NCBI GenBank assembly: GCA_903918755.1
Contig: CAIXFN010000075.1
Location: 1-64,000 of the forward strand
Reading direction: 5' to 3'
From: an uncultured Pedosphaera sp.
GTDB lineage: Bacteria; Verrucomicrobiota; Verrucomicrobiia; Limisphaerales; Pedosphaeraceae
Length of the DNA: 64,000 nucleotides
In this document: positions 45,115 through 53,350 of the stretch, piece by piece
Numbering within the stretch: the first letter of the stretch is position 1
Layout of the letters: the number at the start of each line of letters is the position of its first letter
Translations under genes and position numbers: made by a program
Notes under the pieces: generated by a model
Databases searched by the model: none
What the model saw: the letters and a program-made list of their open reading frames with translations, nothing else
Told to the model about the DNA's origin: nothing

Positions 45115-46473
45115 ATGCGCGCGGACCCAAATTTCGGAAGGCGGGAATTCCTCCGTCGCAGCGGGCAAATCGCCGGCGGCGCGTTGCTGGCGAGCACCCT
45201 GCCCGCGGCGGCCTTCGCGGCCAACCCACCGCGACGCCTGCGCGTGGCCGCCATCATCACCACGTTTTTCTATCACAGCCACGCCCATGTGCTGTTGGAG
45301 AATTTTGTCGCTCCGTATTTGTTCAACGGAAAGTGGATCGATCCCGGCATGGACGTGGTGAGCCTGTATGTGGACCAATTCGGCGAAGACGACCTGGCTC
45401 GCACGTTTGCCGCCCGGCACAACCTACCCATCCACCCAACCATCAGCGCGGCGCTCGGGTGCGGCGGCCCCGGGTTGGCGGTGGACGCCGTGCTATCCAT
45501 TGGCGAACACGGCAAATACCCGGTCAACGAAAAAGGCCAGACGGAATACCCCCGCAAACGGTTCTTCGACGAGATCGTCGCCGTCTTCCGCCAGGCCGGC
45601 CGCGTCGTCCCGGTTTTCAATGACAAGCACCTTTCCTACCGCTGGGATTGGGCCAAGGCGATGTATGACACCGCCCGGGAACTGCGCATTCCCCTCATGG
45701 CCGGCAGCTCGGTGCCGCTCGCCCAACGCCGGCCGCCCCTGGAGTTGCCGGCGCGCGCCCGAATCACCGCGGCGGTGGCGCTGCACGGTGGCGAAGTGGA
45801 GAGCTATGACTTTCACGGGCTGGAAGTTCTGCAATCGATGATCGAATCACGGCGCGGCGGGGAAACCGGGGTCGTGAAGGTCCAATTTCTCCAAGGCCCC
45901 GCGCTCTGGCAGGCGGCCGCTGATGGCCTCTGGTCCCCGCCCCTGGCCCAGGCCGCACTGGACGCCGAGCCCGATTCCGGCCGCCCCCCGGCGCGGGAAT
46001 TGATCCGGCCACCCCGGCCTGGCGAATCCGGCACTCCCTTCGTTACCCATGGCATTCTGCTACATTACCGGGATGGCCTGCGGGCCATAGTCCTGGCGGT
46101 GGCTTCCGGTGGTGGCATCCACTGGCATTTCGCTGCCCAATTGGCGGGCGAAGCCGCACCCCGCGCCACGAGTTTTTATGTGGGGCCATGGAACAACCGC
46201 AATCTGTTCAAAGCCCTGGCCCACGCCATCCAATTACACTTACGCGAAGGCAGGGCGCCCTATCCGGTTGAGCGCACCTTGCTCGCCACAGGCATCCTGG
46301 ACGCGGAAATGGAATCCCGCTTCCATGGTGGTCATTCGGTGGACACCCCGCAGCTTGCGCTTTCTTACCGGGCGCGCGACTGGCGTCGCGTGCGGGAAAT
46401 GGGCGCCACCTGGAAAATCCTGCAACCCGATGTGATCGAGCCGAAAGGAATTGAATTATGGAAACAACCTTGA
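45115..46473 (+). CDS. Tat-exported protein of unknown function
   Basis: 452 residues with a twin-arginine signal (RREFLRR at 9-15, then hydrophobic GGALLASTLPAAAFA). The body begins with an oxidoreductase-like strand (RLRVAAIITTFFYHSHAHVLL) and includes YLFNGKWIDPGMDVVSLYVD, HLSYRWDWAKAMYD and a C-terminal RFHGGHSVDTPQL. I do not recognise a named domain; similar unannotated proteins occur in planctomycetes and Verrucomicrobiota. Tat export suggests a folded or cofactor-bearing protein. It overlaps the creatininase gene by 16 bases, so function is probably shared with that enzyme and DUF4838. Confidence 0.65.
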   Translation: MRADPNFGRREFLRRSGQIAGGALLASTLPAAAFAANPPRRLRVAAIITTFFYHSHAHVLLENFVAPYLFNGKWIDPGMDVVSLYVDQFGEDDLARTFAARHNLPIHPTISAALGCGGPGLAVDAVLSIGEHGKYPVNEKGQTEYPRKRFFDEIVAVFRQAGRVVPVFNDKHLSYRWDWAKAMYDTARELRIPLMAGSSVPLAQRRPPLELPARARITAAVALHGGEVESYDFHGLEVLQSMIESRRGGETGVVKVQFLQGPALWQAAADGLWSPPLAQAALDAEPDSGRPPARELIRPPRPGESGTPFVTHGILLHYRDGLRAIVLAVASGGGIHWHFAAQLAGEAAPRATSFYVGPWNNRNLFKALAHAIQLHLREGRAPYPVERTLLATGILDAEMESRFHGGHSVDTPQLALSYRARDWRRVREMGATWKILQPDVIEPKGIELWKQP

Positions 46474-47198
46474 GCGCGCCGGAAATCCGGCTCGGCCGGC
46501 TCACGCGCCGCGAATTCCGGGAACGCCTGCGCGCGGGCGAACTCAAGGCCTGCATCCTCCCCCTCGCGGCCATCGAACAGCACCTGGAACATATGGCCAT
46601 GGAACACGACTGGCGCAGCGTCCAACACGTCGCCCTCGCGGTGGCGGAACGGCTCCGTCCGCAAGTCCTCGTGGCGGAAGGCCTGCTGGCCGGCATCAGC
46701 GAGCATCACATGCGGCATCCCGGTACCCTGTCCCTGCGACCCGGCACGTTCCTCGCCGTGCTTTCTGATCTACTCGAAAGCCTCGTGCGCGCCGGATTCC
46801 AAAACATCCTCGTGCTCAATGGTCACGGCGGCAACACCGCCCCCATCCGGGGCACGTGGGAGCAATTCCAGCGACTGAACCAGGTGAATCTCCATTTCCT
46901 CTCTTATTGGGATGTCCTGACGGAAACCGACGCCCAGGAGTTGCTCCGGAGCGGGCATCGCCTTCCGGAGGACCTGCCGGGCCACGCCCAGGAATTCGAA
47001 ACCGCCATCGGGCTCGCGGCGTTTCCTGAAAACGTGCGCACCACGATGTGGATCGACCAGCCCGATCCAACACCGTCCCTCGCCACCGCCGCCACCGGCG
47101 AGGAACTCCTGCGCCGGATCGTGGGTCGGTTGACCATTTACGTTCAGGAAATGATCGCCGGAAAAAAGGTCTCCTCAGTCCCGCCCTACTTTCCCTGA
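46458..47198 (+). CDS. Creatininase-family amidohydrolase
   Basis: 246 residues. Metal ligands of the creatininase/FAPy-deformylase fold are in place: Glu40 and His42 in LAAIEQHLE, Asp51 in MEHDWRS, His123 in LNGHGGNTAPI and Glu179 in GHAQEFETAI. Canonical members read EQHGPHLP; here it is EQHLEHMA, so the substrate pocket differs from creatininase. Family members hydrolyse cyclic amides or lactams. Its start overlaps the Tat gene, indicating coupled translation, and its end overlaps the convergent MFS gene by 13 bases. No signal peptide: cytoplasmic. Confidence 0.85.
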   Translation: METTLSAPEIRLGRLTRREFRERLRAGELKACILPLAAIEQHLEHMAMEHDWRSVQHVALAVAERLRPQVLVAEGLLAGISEHHMRHPGTLSLRPGTFLAVLSDLLESLVRAGFQNILVLNGHGGNTAPIRGTWEQFQRLNQVNLHFLSYWDVLTETDAQELLRSGHRLPEDLPGHAQEFETAIGLAAFPENVRTTMWIDQPDPTPSLATAATGEELLRRIVGRLTIYVQEMIAGKKVSSVPPYFP

Positions 47199-48427
47199 GC
47201 CGCCGGCCACGCCAGCGGCTCAATCCGCGGCACGAGCGTCAACAGACACACCGCCCCCAGCACCAAAAAGGCGCTGGCCACTCCGAACGCCAGAAAGAAC
47301 GAACCCGTCCGCTCCACGATCAGCCCCGCGACGATCGGCGACGCCACGCCCCCCAGATTCCCAATAAAGTTTTGGATCCCTGTCCACCGCCCGGCCGCCA
47401 ACGGACCGGATAAGGTCTGCGTGATCGCCCAGATGTTGGACGTCAACAACCCCAGCGACATGGTCGCCGCAATCAGGAATCCCAAAGCCCAGGCTGGATC
47501 CGTCACCCACGCCGCCGGCAGCATTAATGCCGCGCAAAGTAGCAGGCCCGCCAGTGCAAAAGACTTCCGCACCACCGTCGCGGTATGGCCCCGGGCGATC
47601 AATTGATCCGACACCCACCCACCCGCTAACGACGTGGCCGCCATACCCAGAAAAGGCAGCGATCCATACCGGGCCATTTGTTCCAGCGAATAATGGCGCT
47701 CCTTGACGAGGTACGAAGGCAGCCAGGTCAGCAGAAACACCCATGCATAGCCGAGCGCAAACATCCCCAACGAAGTCCCCCAAACTTCCCGCCGTCCCAG
47801 CAAACTCAGCATCCCCGGCCCCCTCGCCCCCGCCGACGACGATTCCCCGCGCGACCGATCCGTGGGCGCCAACCAGATCCAGGGCGCCAACCACAGCAAA
47901 CTTCCCAGCCCCACCCCAATGAACAGCGCCCGCCAGCCATAGGTTTTCACGAACAACCCGCCCAGCAACGTGCTCAAAAACGGTCCCAACTTCGTCCCCA
48001 TATCCACCAGCGCATTGGGCAGCCCCCGCTGATCCGCTGCAAACAGCCGGACCACGATCTTCGATACCGAAGGCAAAAACACACTCTCCCCCACCCCCAA
48101 CACCAGCCGCGCTGCAAACAACCACGCAAAACTGGAAGCCAACCCCGTCGCCGCCATCGCCAGCGACCACACCAGAAATCCGGCCAGGTACACCCATTTC
48201 ACTTCGAATCGGTCCACCAGCCATCCCACGACCAGTTGCATGACCGTGTAACTCCAGAAAAACGCCGACAACAAATACCCCAACTGTCCCGGCGACAAAT
48301 GAAACTCCGCCGACAACACCGGCGCCGCCACCGAAAGACTCCCCCGGTCGATGTAGTTGATCCCCACCGACAGCAGCAACAAAACAACCACCACCCAGCG
48401 GTTGGAATTTGGTGGTGGAGGGTTCAT
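47186..48427 (-). CDS. MFS transporter, ACS family
   Basis: 413 residues from the ATG beginning MNPPPPNSNRW, with 12 predicted helices. The INYIDRGSLSVAAPVL opening and GVGESVFLPSVSKIV segment mark the anion:cation symporter subfamily (GudP/ExuT-like), importers of sugar acids or other organic anions. It converges on the creatininase gene with overlapping 3' ends, placing an importer beside the DUF4838/Tat/creatininase set. Confidence 0.85.
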   Translation of the reverse strand: MNPPPPNSNRWVVVVLLLLSVGINYIDRGSLSVAAPVLSAEFHLSPGQLGYLLSAFFWSYTVMQLVVGWLVDRFEVKWVYLAGFLVWSLAMAATGLASSFAWLFAARLVLGVGESVFLPSVSKIVVRLFAADQRGLPNALVDMGTKLGPFLSTLLGGLFVKTYGWRALFIGVGLGSLLWLAPWIWLAPTDRSRGESSSAGARGPGMLSLLGRREVWGTSLGMFALGYAWVFLLTWLPSYLVKERHYSLEQMARYGSLPFLGMAATSLAGGWVSDQLIARGHTATVVRKSFALAGLLLCAALMLPAAWVTDPAWALGFLIAATMSLGLLTSNIWAITQTLSGPLAAGRWTGIQNFIGNLGGVASPIVAGLIVERTGSFFLAFGVASAFLVLGAVCLLTLVPRIEPLAWPAAQGK

Positions 48428-48599
48428 GGATTCGAGATCGAACGAGCAAGAGTTTGCCATGCGTCGATGCGGTGAGGCAAGCCGCAGATTATTCGCCGAC
48501 GTTCGTGTTCCAGCGCCTAATTTTGGTCTCCCATCCTATTGAGGACATAACGCGAGACGCACAGAGACGGCCGGCAGTACTCCGAGTGCCGTTACTTTC

Positions 48600-48930
48600 T
48601 GCCCCGAAGGGGCAATGGACATTAGCCGGTGGCAAGCGCAGCGCCGCCAGCGGATCTCGCGCCCCAATTTCATCCCAGCCCCGGAGGTGGCGGCGGAACG
48701 CGGATCAATTGACATCGCAGCCGCCTCGGAGTCGGAATGACTTGGTGATGAGGATGCACGTGCGGTTTGCACATGCGATCGCTCAACAGATTGAACAATA
48801 CGCCGAGATTCGCCGAAGGACGCGACCCTTTTCGGGATCTTTCCTAACGGCCCAAAGGGCCGTGACTCCTCAGCCCGGCCTAACAGGCCGGGTTTAAAGC
48901 CATCAAATTCCGGCGCCCTGAAAGCGGCGC
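48600..48930. repeat. Extragenic palindrome cluster
   Basis: TGCCCC-GAA-GGGGCA (48600-48614), ACGGCCC-AAA-GGGCCGT (48847-48863), CCCGGCCT-AAC-AGGCCGGG (48874-48892) and an imperfect GCGCC-8-GGCGC (48913-48930). All but the last are perfect stems with 3-base loops. The middle two are only 10 bases apart and could terminate the STAND transcript coming from the right, but no T-tract follows. Confidence 0.65.
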
Positions 48931-48973
48931 GATACCATGTATGGCGCGTGATGATGGATCAATCGCTTGAAAC

Positions 48974-49030
48974 GGCGAATGCCGGGTAGCTGGCAAACGC
49001 ACCGGCCGCGTAAACGCGGGACTCCGAACC
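48974..49030 (+). repeat. Direct repeat copy A, flanking the STAND gene
   Basis: Contains GGCGAATG, then GCCGCGTAAACGCG (49005-49018) followed by GGACTCCGAACC. The same order of words in the same orientation recurs at 52331-52368. Copy A begins about 100 bases, and ends about 48 bases, from the STAND stop codon. Confidence 0.6.
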
Positions 49031-49077
49031 CCGACTGCGGCTGGCACCCCTCGCCGAATTGCCATCCTCTTCCCCCC

Positions 49078-52000
49078 TCACAACTCCGAATCCAGACTTT
49101 CCGGATCCACCCAGAACTCGTCTTTGGGATTCAACTCCACATTGGGCAGCGGCTCGAACTTCGATTCATCGAAGGGCGCAAGTTGCGGTTCGGGCGCGCC
49201 GAGCTCCTGGAGATGTTTACGGGCGTTGGTTAGGCCAAAGTGATAGGCGTAGTACAGTTTGCCATCGGCGGAGATACCATCACACCAGGCCAGCGCATAG
49301 GCTTTCGCGGCGGCGGCAATGGCGGCATACCGATTGCCCTGGTCGCGCTCAATTTGAGCGAGGACGTTTAGGGCGTCAGCATAGAAGAGCGGATACGGGC
49401 CGGGCTCGGCGGTATCCCAGAACTGGTCGAGGAGTTCGCGGGCGATGGCTGATTCGTTCTTGCGCCGGTGGAGTTCAGCGAGGGAGGTGAGCGTGGGGAG
49501 TTCCTCTTGGATGCGACTGACCGCGCGGGCGCGAGTGAGCGCGTGCTGGAGGCGTTCGGCAGCGGTATCGAAGTCGTTCAGGCCGAGAGAAGCGGTGCCG
49601 AGAAGACGCGCGGCGCGGATGAAGTCGGCTTCCAAGCGTTGAACTTTCGCAAGTTCCCAAGCGCGCTGGGCGAGAGCAAGCGCCTGGTTGGGATCGCCAA
49701 TCCGAAGGAGACGATCGGCAAGGTGAGCATTCACGAGGCCTTCAACTTGCGGATGGTTCCCACAGATCCAGGCATTCAGTGACCGTCTGAGGGCGATTTC
49801 GGATTCGGCGCGAACGCCACAGAGAGCCTGATTAAGTCCCCGCTCATATTCTCCCACTCCTTCCGAATAACGATCCTGATGGTTGCGGCCCAACTGAATC
49901 GCGCGCCCGCTGGCTGAATCGGCCTCACGCAAAGCCCCAGAAAGCCGCAGGGAGTCGGAAAGATTGCACAATCCAACAGCGGTGTTCGTCGGTTCATTCC
50001 CGCGCTCTAGAATTTCGATGGCACGTCGGAGAAGAGGGACGGCTCGACCTGGCTCACCGCGCATGTGGTAAGCCGCAGCCAGCGAGTTGAGAGCGTAACT
50101 CTGATCTCGAGCGGTTTGCAGACGAGGCAGTTTCTCGACACCATTGGGAAAAAGCCGCTCCAATAGTTGGGCGCGCTGACGACTGGCGCTAAGGCGCCAG
50201 AGGGTGGCGTCACTCAAGTAGTCGCGGAAAAGAAGGAATGCATCCTGATGGCGATCGAGGCCGATAAGGGCTTCGTAAAGCTCAATTGCGGGCGTGAGGT
50301 CTTCGAGGCTTTCGACCTTCAAATAGTGAGGTGGCCGGGCCACAGCGTCGAAGTAGGTATGCAGCTCGGCATAAATAACCTTACGGGCTTGGCCGTCGAG
50401 CGCCTGCCACACGACGCCGCGCACGATGGGATGAAGGTCGTAGCGATTGGCTTTCTTGTCCCAGCCCACCAGCCCGCGATCTTCGAGTTCGGTGAGAATC
50501 AGGTCGAGAGCCTGGTCCGTGACGCAGGGCTTGGGCGCAGCGACTTCACTTGAAGCAGCCGGTGTGAGGAGGCTCTCATCTCCTGCAGGCTGAGAGATTT
50601 GAGCCTCAAGTCGGTTGCTAACAACAAGCAACGCGCGCAGAGTCTCCCACGTCGCGGGCATACAGAAGGCAGAAATCGTATGGAGGACTTTACGGTGTCC
50701 GAGCTCGAGACCACGAAGGGCATATTCGAGGACGTGTGTCTTCGCATTTTTCAAGTCAAATTGTCCGGGATTGAAATCGGGATTGTCTGCAATCCATTTA
50801 TCAAAATTTCCGGGACCCGGCTTGTACTCAGCGATTTCGCCGGCCAAGGCGCGAATCAGGAGCGGGTAGTTGCCGAAGGCATTAAACTGCTTTAGTAGCT
50901 GTTCGCGCGAACCGGAGACACCAAATTCCCTCCAAAGATTGATGGCATCATCGTCCTTCATTCCATTGAGCTTCAAGGGATAGCAACCGCGCATTGGTTG
51001 GGCCGTCGGGGTCTCAAGTTCTGCCGGGCAGAGCCGAGTAGTGATGAGAATCCGCGATGAACGGACTGTCGCCAGTCGGCGAATAAACCTTCCTGCGCTT
51101 GCATCCATGCACTGGCGAAGGCGATGTTTTTGCAGATATGTCTCGCGGATGTTTTCTGGAATGCCGGCGAACATTCTTTCACCATGGGCGGTTTCTTTGT
51201 CGAAATCGTCATCCAGCATCTGCGCGGCATCCATGCGCACGTACGCGAGGAGGATGCGCTCCATCCCGTCGAGTACGAGCAGGAACGGGTGCTGGTCGAA
51301 GCTGCGCCAGAGTTGTTCTTCGCGGTCCGGCGCTTTCAACTCGCGCACCACTTTCTCTGATTGCCCTGAGACGTAGGCGAGGGCACGAATGATGAAGTTT
51401 TCCCAGCGCGCGTCGCTTTCGTAAAAACTCCACCACAGGCGTCCGTCGAGTTTGGGCAGTTCGTTGGGCGCGATGTCGTTGAACCATTTCCAGGTGAGCG
51501 CACTCTTCCCCAGCCCGCCAATGGCCTCGACGGTGATGATGCGCGTGCCGGCGGGCACCACCCGGTTCGTCGTCACCCAATCAGTGAGAAGATTCAACTC
51601 ATCCTGGCGCCCCACAACGTCCTTGGTCTGGAGCAGCGAGTACGGATGAGCGATGTAGGCTTCGGGCGGCTTTGGGATGAGGTTGGGCGGGTGGAAGTCG
51701 GGCGTAGCCATTTCGCCGGACGATCCTTGTTCGCGTTTTTTGAGGTCGGAGAGGGCGTGAACGACTTCGGCGCGTAAATCGTGTGTCGATTTGAATTCGC
51801 TGCGTCCGCGTCCTTTGCTGGCTCGGGCTTTCAACTCGGCGAGTTTCTTTTGCGCGTCTTTGTCAGTCTCGACCATCTCAATGGTCAGCGGGTGCTCAGT
51901 ATGAATGAGGAAAACAAGAATCGGAATCTTCCGCTCTACGGCACGATTGAACTCCATCTCGGTAATGGAAATCTTCCCAGGATTGTCGAATTCCGGCACC

Positions 52001-52236
52001 CAGCCGTAACGCCACGCGTAAATACCGATGTAGATGTCCGCCTTATCTACCATCTCCAGCGAGACCTTGATGCCGGAAGCATCTCGCGCGGGCAAATGCT
52101 CCATGGCAATGGGGAAAACGTCTTGGCGCAGACAGGCTTCGACGACTTCTTTGCGATGCTCCGGCAGATCCACCGCCGTGCTGCTGATCATCGCCGTTAG
52201 TTGGCCGGGTCTGGAGTGAAGTGCTAAATCGGGCAT
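49078..52236 (-). CDS. DUF4062-STAND NTPase-TPR protein (NLR-like)
   Basis: 1052 residues. Residues 12-165 are a DUF4062 domain, a TIR-related effector or sensor module (MISSTAVDLPEHRKEVVEA, ADIYIGIYAWRYGWVP, SITEMEFNRAV). Residues about 205-600 are a STAND/NB-ARC NTPase: Walker A GGLGKSA with Lys244, Walker B LLVLDGME with Asp323, sensor SSRILITTR (393-401), then a winged-helix-like region. Residues about 640-1040 are TPR repeats (ALNSLAAAYHMRGEPGRAV and similar). This architecture matches bacterial NLR-like proteins, several of which are antiphage sensors. It is a lone gene bracketed by direct repeats. A defence function is inference; signalling is the alternative. Confidence 0.82.
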   Translation of the reverse strand: MPDLALHSRPGQLTAMISSTAVDLPEHRKEVVEACLRQDVFPIAMEHLPARDASGIKVSLEMVDKADIYIGIYAWRYGWVPEFDNPGKISITEMEFNRAVERKIPILVFLIHTEHPLTIEMVETDKDAQKKLAELKARASKGRGRSEFKSTHDLRAEVVHALSDLKKREQGSSGEMATPDFHPPNLIPKPPEAYIAHPYSLLQTKDVVGRQDELNLLTDWVTTNRVVPAGTRIITVEAIGGLGKSALTWKWFNDIAPNELPKLDGRLWWSFYESDARWENFIIRALAYVSGQSEKVVRELKAPDREEQLWRSFDQHPFLLVLDGMERILLAYVRMDAAQMLDDDFDKETAHGERMFAGIPENIRETYLQKHRLRQCMDASAGRFIRRLATVRSSRILITTRLCPAELETPTAQPMRGCYPLKLNGMKDDDAINLWREFGVSGSREQLLKQFNAFGNYPLLIRALAGEIAEYKPGPGNFDKWIADNPDFNPGQFDLKNAKTHVLEYALRGLELGHRKVLHTISAFCMPATWETLRALLVVSNRLEAQISQPAGDESLLTPAASSEVAAPKPCVTDQALDLILTELEDRGLVGWDKKANRYDLHPIVRGVVWQALDGQARKVIYAELHTYFDAVARPPHYLKVESLEDLTPAIELYEALIGLDRHQDAFLLFRDYLSDATLWRLSASRQRAQLLERLFPNGVEKLPRLQTARDQSYALNSLAAAYHMRGEPGRAVPLLRRAIEILERGNEPTNTAVGLCNLSDSLRLSGALREADSASGRAIQLGRNHQDRYSEGVGEYERGLNQALCGVRAESEIALRRSLNAWICGNHPQVEGLVNAHLADRLLRIGDPNQALALAQRAWELAKVQRLEADFIRAARLLGTASLGLNDFDTAAERLQHALTRARAVSRIQEELPTLTSLAELHRRKNESAIARELLDQFWDTAEPGPYPLFYADALNVLAQIERDQGNRYAAIAAAAKAYALAWCDGISADGKLYYAYHFGLTNARKHLQELGAPEPQLAPFDESKFEPLPNVELNPKDEFWVDPESLDSEL

Positions 52237-52330
52237 GGCTTTATTGGCTTCTTTCGGAGGGCCATCCTATCGGATCCGCTTGGTCAGATGCAATAAGCGA
52301 TGGGGTGGCCATCGCGGAAATGGGGGTTTT

Positions 52331-52368
52331 GGCGAATGTACCTGCCGCGTAAACGCGAACTCCAAACC
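52331..52368 (+). repeat. Direct repeat copy B, flanking the STAND gene
   Basis: GGCGAATG (52331-52338), then GCCGCGTAAACGCG (52344-52357) and AACTCCAAACC. It shares 14 identical core bases and near-identical flanks with copy A, in the same orientation 3.3 kb away. It lies about 95 bases upstream of the STAND start. Confidence 0.6.
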
Positions 52369-52523
52369 ATGCAGCAGGCGGTTTCAAGCTTTGCCCCGTG
52401 TCCTTCTTCGAGACTTTGGAGAAGGTGAAATGATCTCCTCCCTTCTAGGTCAAACCTCGGAGCCGTTACTCCAAGTTAAATTTGCTTCATGCCCGTGGCC
52501 TGCTTCGTTTGACACCCTGCCGG

Positions 52524-52550
52524 CCTCCGCGAACTCCGCGCCTCCGCGTG
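52524..52550 (+). repeat. 9-nt-phased array 1
   Basis: Three 9-base units: CCTCCGCGA, ACTCCGCGC, CTCCGCGTG, followed by AGCATTCC. The consensus is close to CTYCGCGNN. Confidence 0.6.
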
Positions 52551-52624
52551 AGCATTCCCGCCTCGGTCCCTTTTGCGATTTTTGAGGCTAAAATTCCGAG
52601 GCATTTGGTGTTTGTGCCGTTTCG

Positions 52625-52651
52625 GCTTCGCGGCCTTTGCGAGCTTCGTGT
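52625..52651 (+). repeat. 9-nt-phased array 2
   Basis: Three 9-base units: GCTTCGCGG, CCTTTGCGA, GCTTCGTGT, followed by GAAAACG. Same period and orientation as arrays 1 and 3. Confidence 0.6.
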
Positions 52652-52788
52652 GAAAACGTCCTCTTCTTTCCGAGTCCAACATGGCAACTGTCCTATTGAA
52701 CTTCAAAGGTGAGTTAAGTCATACGATGAAAGCAAGTGCTGGTCCGAAAGGCCATAGTGGCAAACCTCTGCCCTCTCAGCCATTCCCC

Positions 52789-52815
52789 GTTCGCGATCTT
52801 CGCGACCTTCTGTGA
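52789..52815 (+). repeat. 9-nt-phased array 3
   Basis: Three 9-base units: GTTCGCGAT, CTTCGCGAC, CTTCTGTGA, followed by AAAATTCCGAG. It ends 38 bases before the stop of the small minus-strand gene, so it lies in that gene's 3' region. Confidence 0.6.
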
Positions 52816-52853
52816 AAAATTCCGAGTCCCGTTTCGGGCTGCTTGCCCCCAAC

Positions 52854-53138
52854 TCAGCTTTCCGTCTCGGTGGTCAGCGGCGTTGTGGGTGTGGCGGCCA
52901 CGGGCTCAGTTGTGGCAACTGCGTTGGCGATCTCCGCCAATCCCCGAACTTCCTCCGGGGTCATCAAAATCGCATGTTTGATCAGGCGGCAAAATTCCTT
53001 CTTGGTACAACTTTGATGGAGGCCGTCCCGGTTTTGGAGGTTCTTCATCGCCTTGTACTCCACGGCCAGGCGTTCCAGGCTCACGATGCGGAAGAATTGA
53101 TCCCCGAGATTCCAGGTTTGGCCCTGTACTAATTTCAT
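52854..53138 (-). CDS. Conserved hypothetical small protein
   Basis: 94 residues beginning MKLVQGQTWNLGDQFFRIVS. It has a compact N-terminal core (QGQTWNLGDQFFRIVSLERL, VEYKAMKNL) and a basic helix TKKEFCRLIKHAILMTPEEV, with a Thr/Ala/Pro-rich tail. The pattern recalls short proteins often annotated as hypothetical in Verrucomicrobiota; function unknown. It is cytoplasmic, stands alone, and lies on the same strand as the STAND gene, about 620 bases upstream across a repeat-filled gap. Confidence 0.65.
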   Translation of the reverse strand: MKLVQGQTWNLGDQFFRIVSLERLAVEYKAMKNLQNRDGLHQSCTKKEFCRLIKHAILMTPEEVRGLAEIANAVATTEPVAATPTTPLTTETES

Positions 53139-53350
53139 ATAATGTGCTGCGCGCTAATCACTTGCGACAAATATACCACGCTTTGATCCAAACTCCAGTC
53201 CAATCGGCCTGCTCGACCCGCTCCGACGTCATCTAGTTTGCATCCTTTCCTCCAGTCGGAAAAACGAAATCTCGAATCCCCGTTCCAGCTTTGTTAGCCT
53301 CCGCGGCGGGGCGACCGGAAAACCGACCGCGTCCCACCGATATCGAACAC

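Larger units (their letters stand above)
48428..49077. other. 650-base gene-free, repeat-rich spacer
   Basis: This stretch between the MFS carrier and the STAND gene (both minus strand) has no open frame that looks protein-coding. It contains a cluster of palindromes (48600-48930), one copy of a direct repeat (48974-49030) and probably the MFS promoter near 48430-48540, which I cannot place precisely. Confidence 0.6.
52237..52853. other. 617-base gene-free spacer upstream of the STAND gene
   Basis: It contains direct repeat copy B and three 9-nt-phased arrays, with no convincing gene. The STAND gene promoter should be in its left part (52237-52330), but no clear -35/-10 pair stands out. Short frames here read through repeat sequence and are not protein-like. 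Confidence 0.6.

Noticed and set aside
43437-45263. 608-codon minus-strand frame opposite DUF4838
   Set aside because: Antisense shadow; DUF4838 motifs and signal peptide fix the plus strand as coding.
52524-52815. CRISPR array
   Set aside because: The repeats are 9-base phased units without spacer/repeat alternation, and no cas genes are present.
49078-53138. Prophage or integrative element around the STAND gene
   Set aside because: No integrase, tRNA attachment site or phage structural genes are visible; only short direct repeats flank it.
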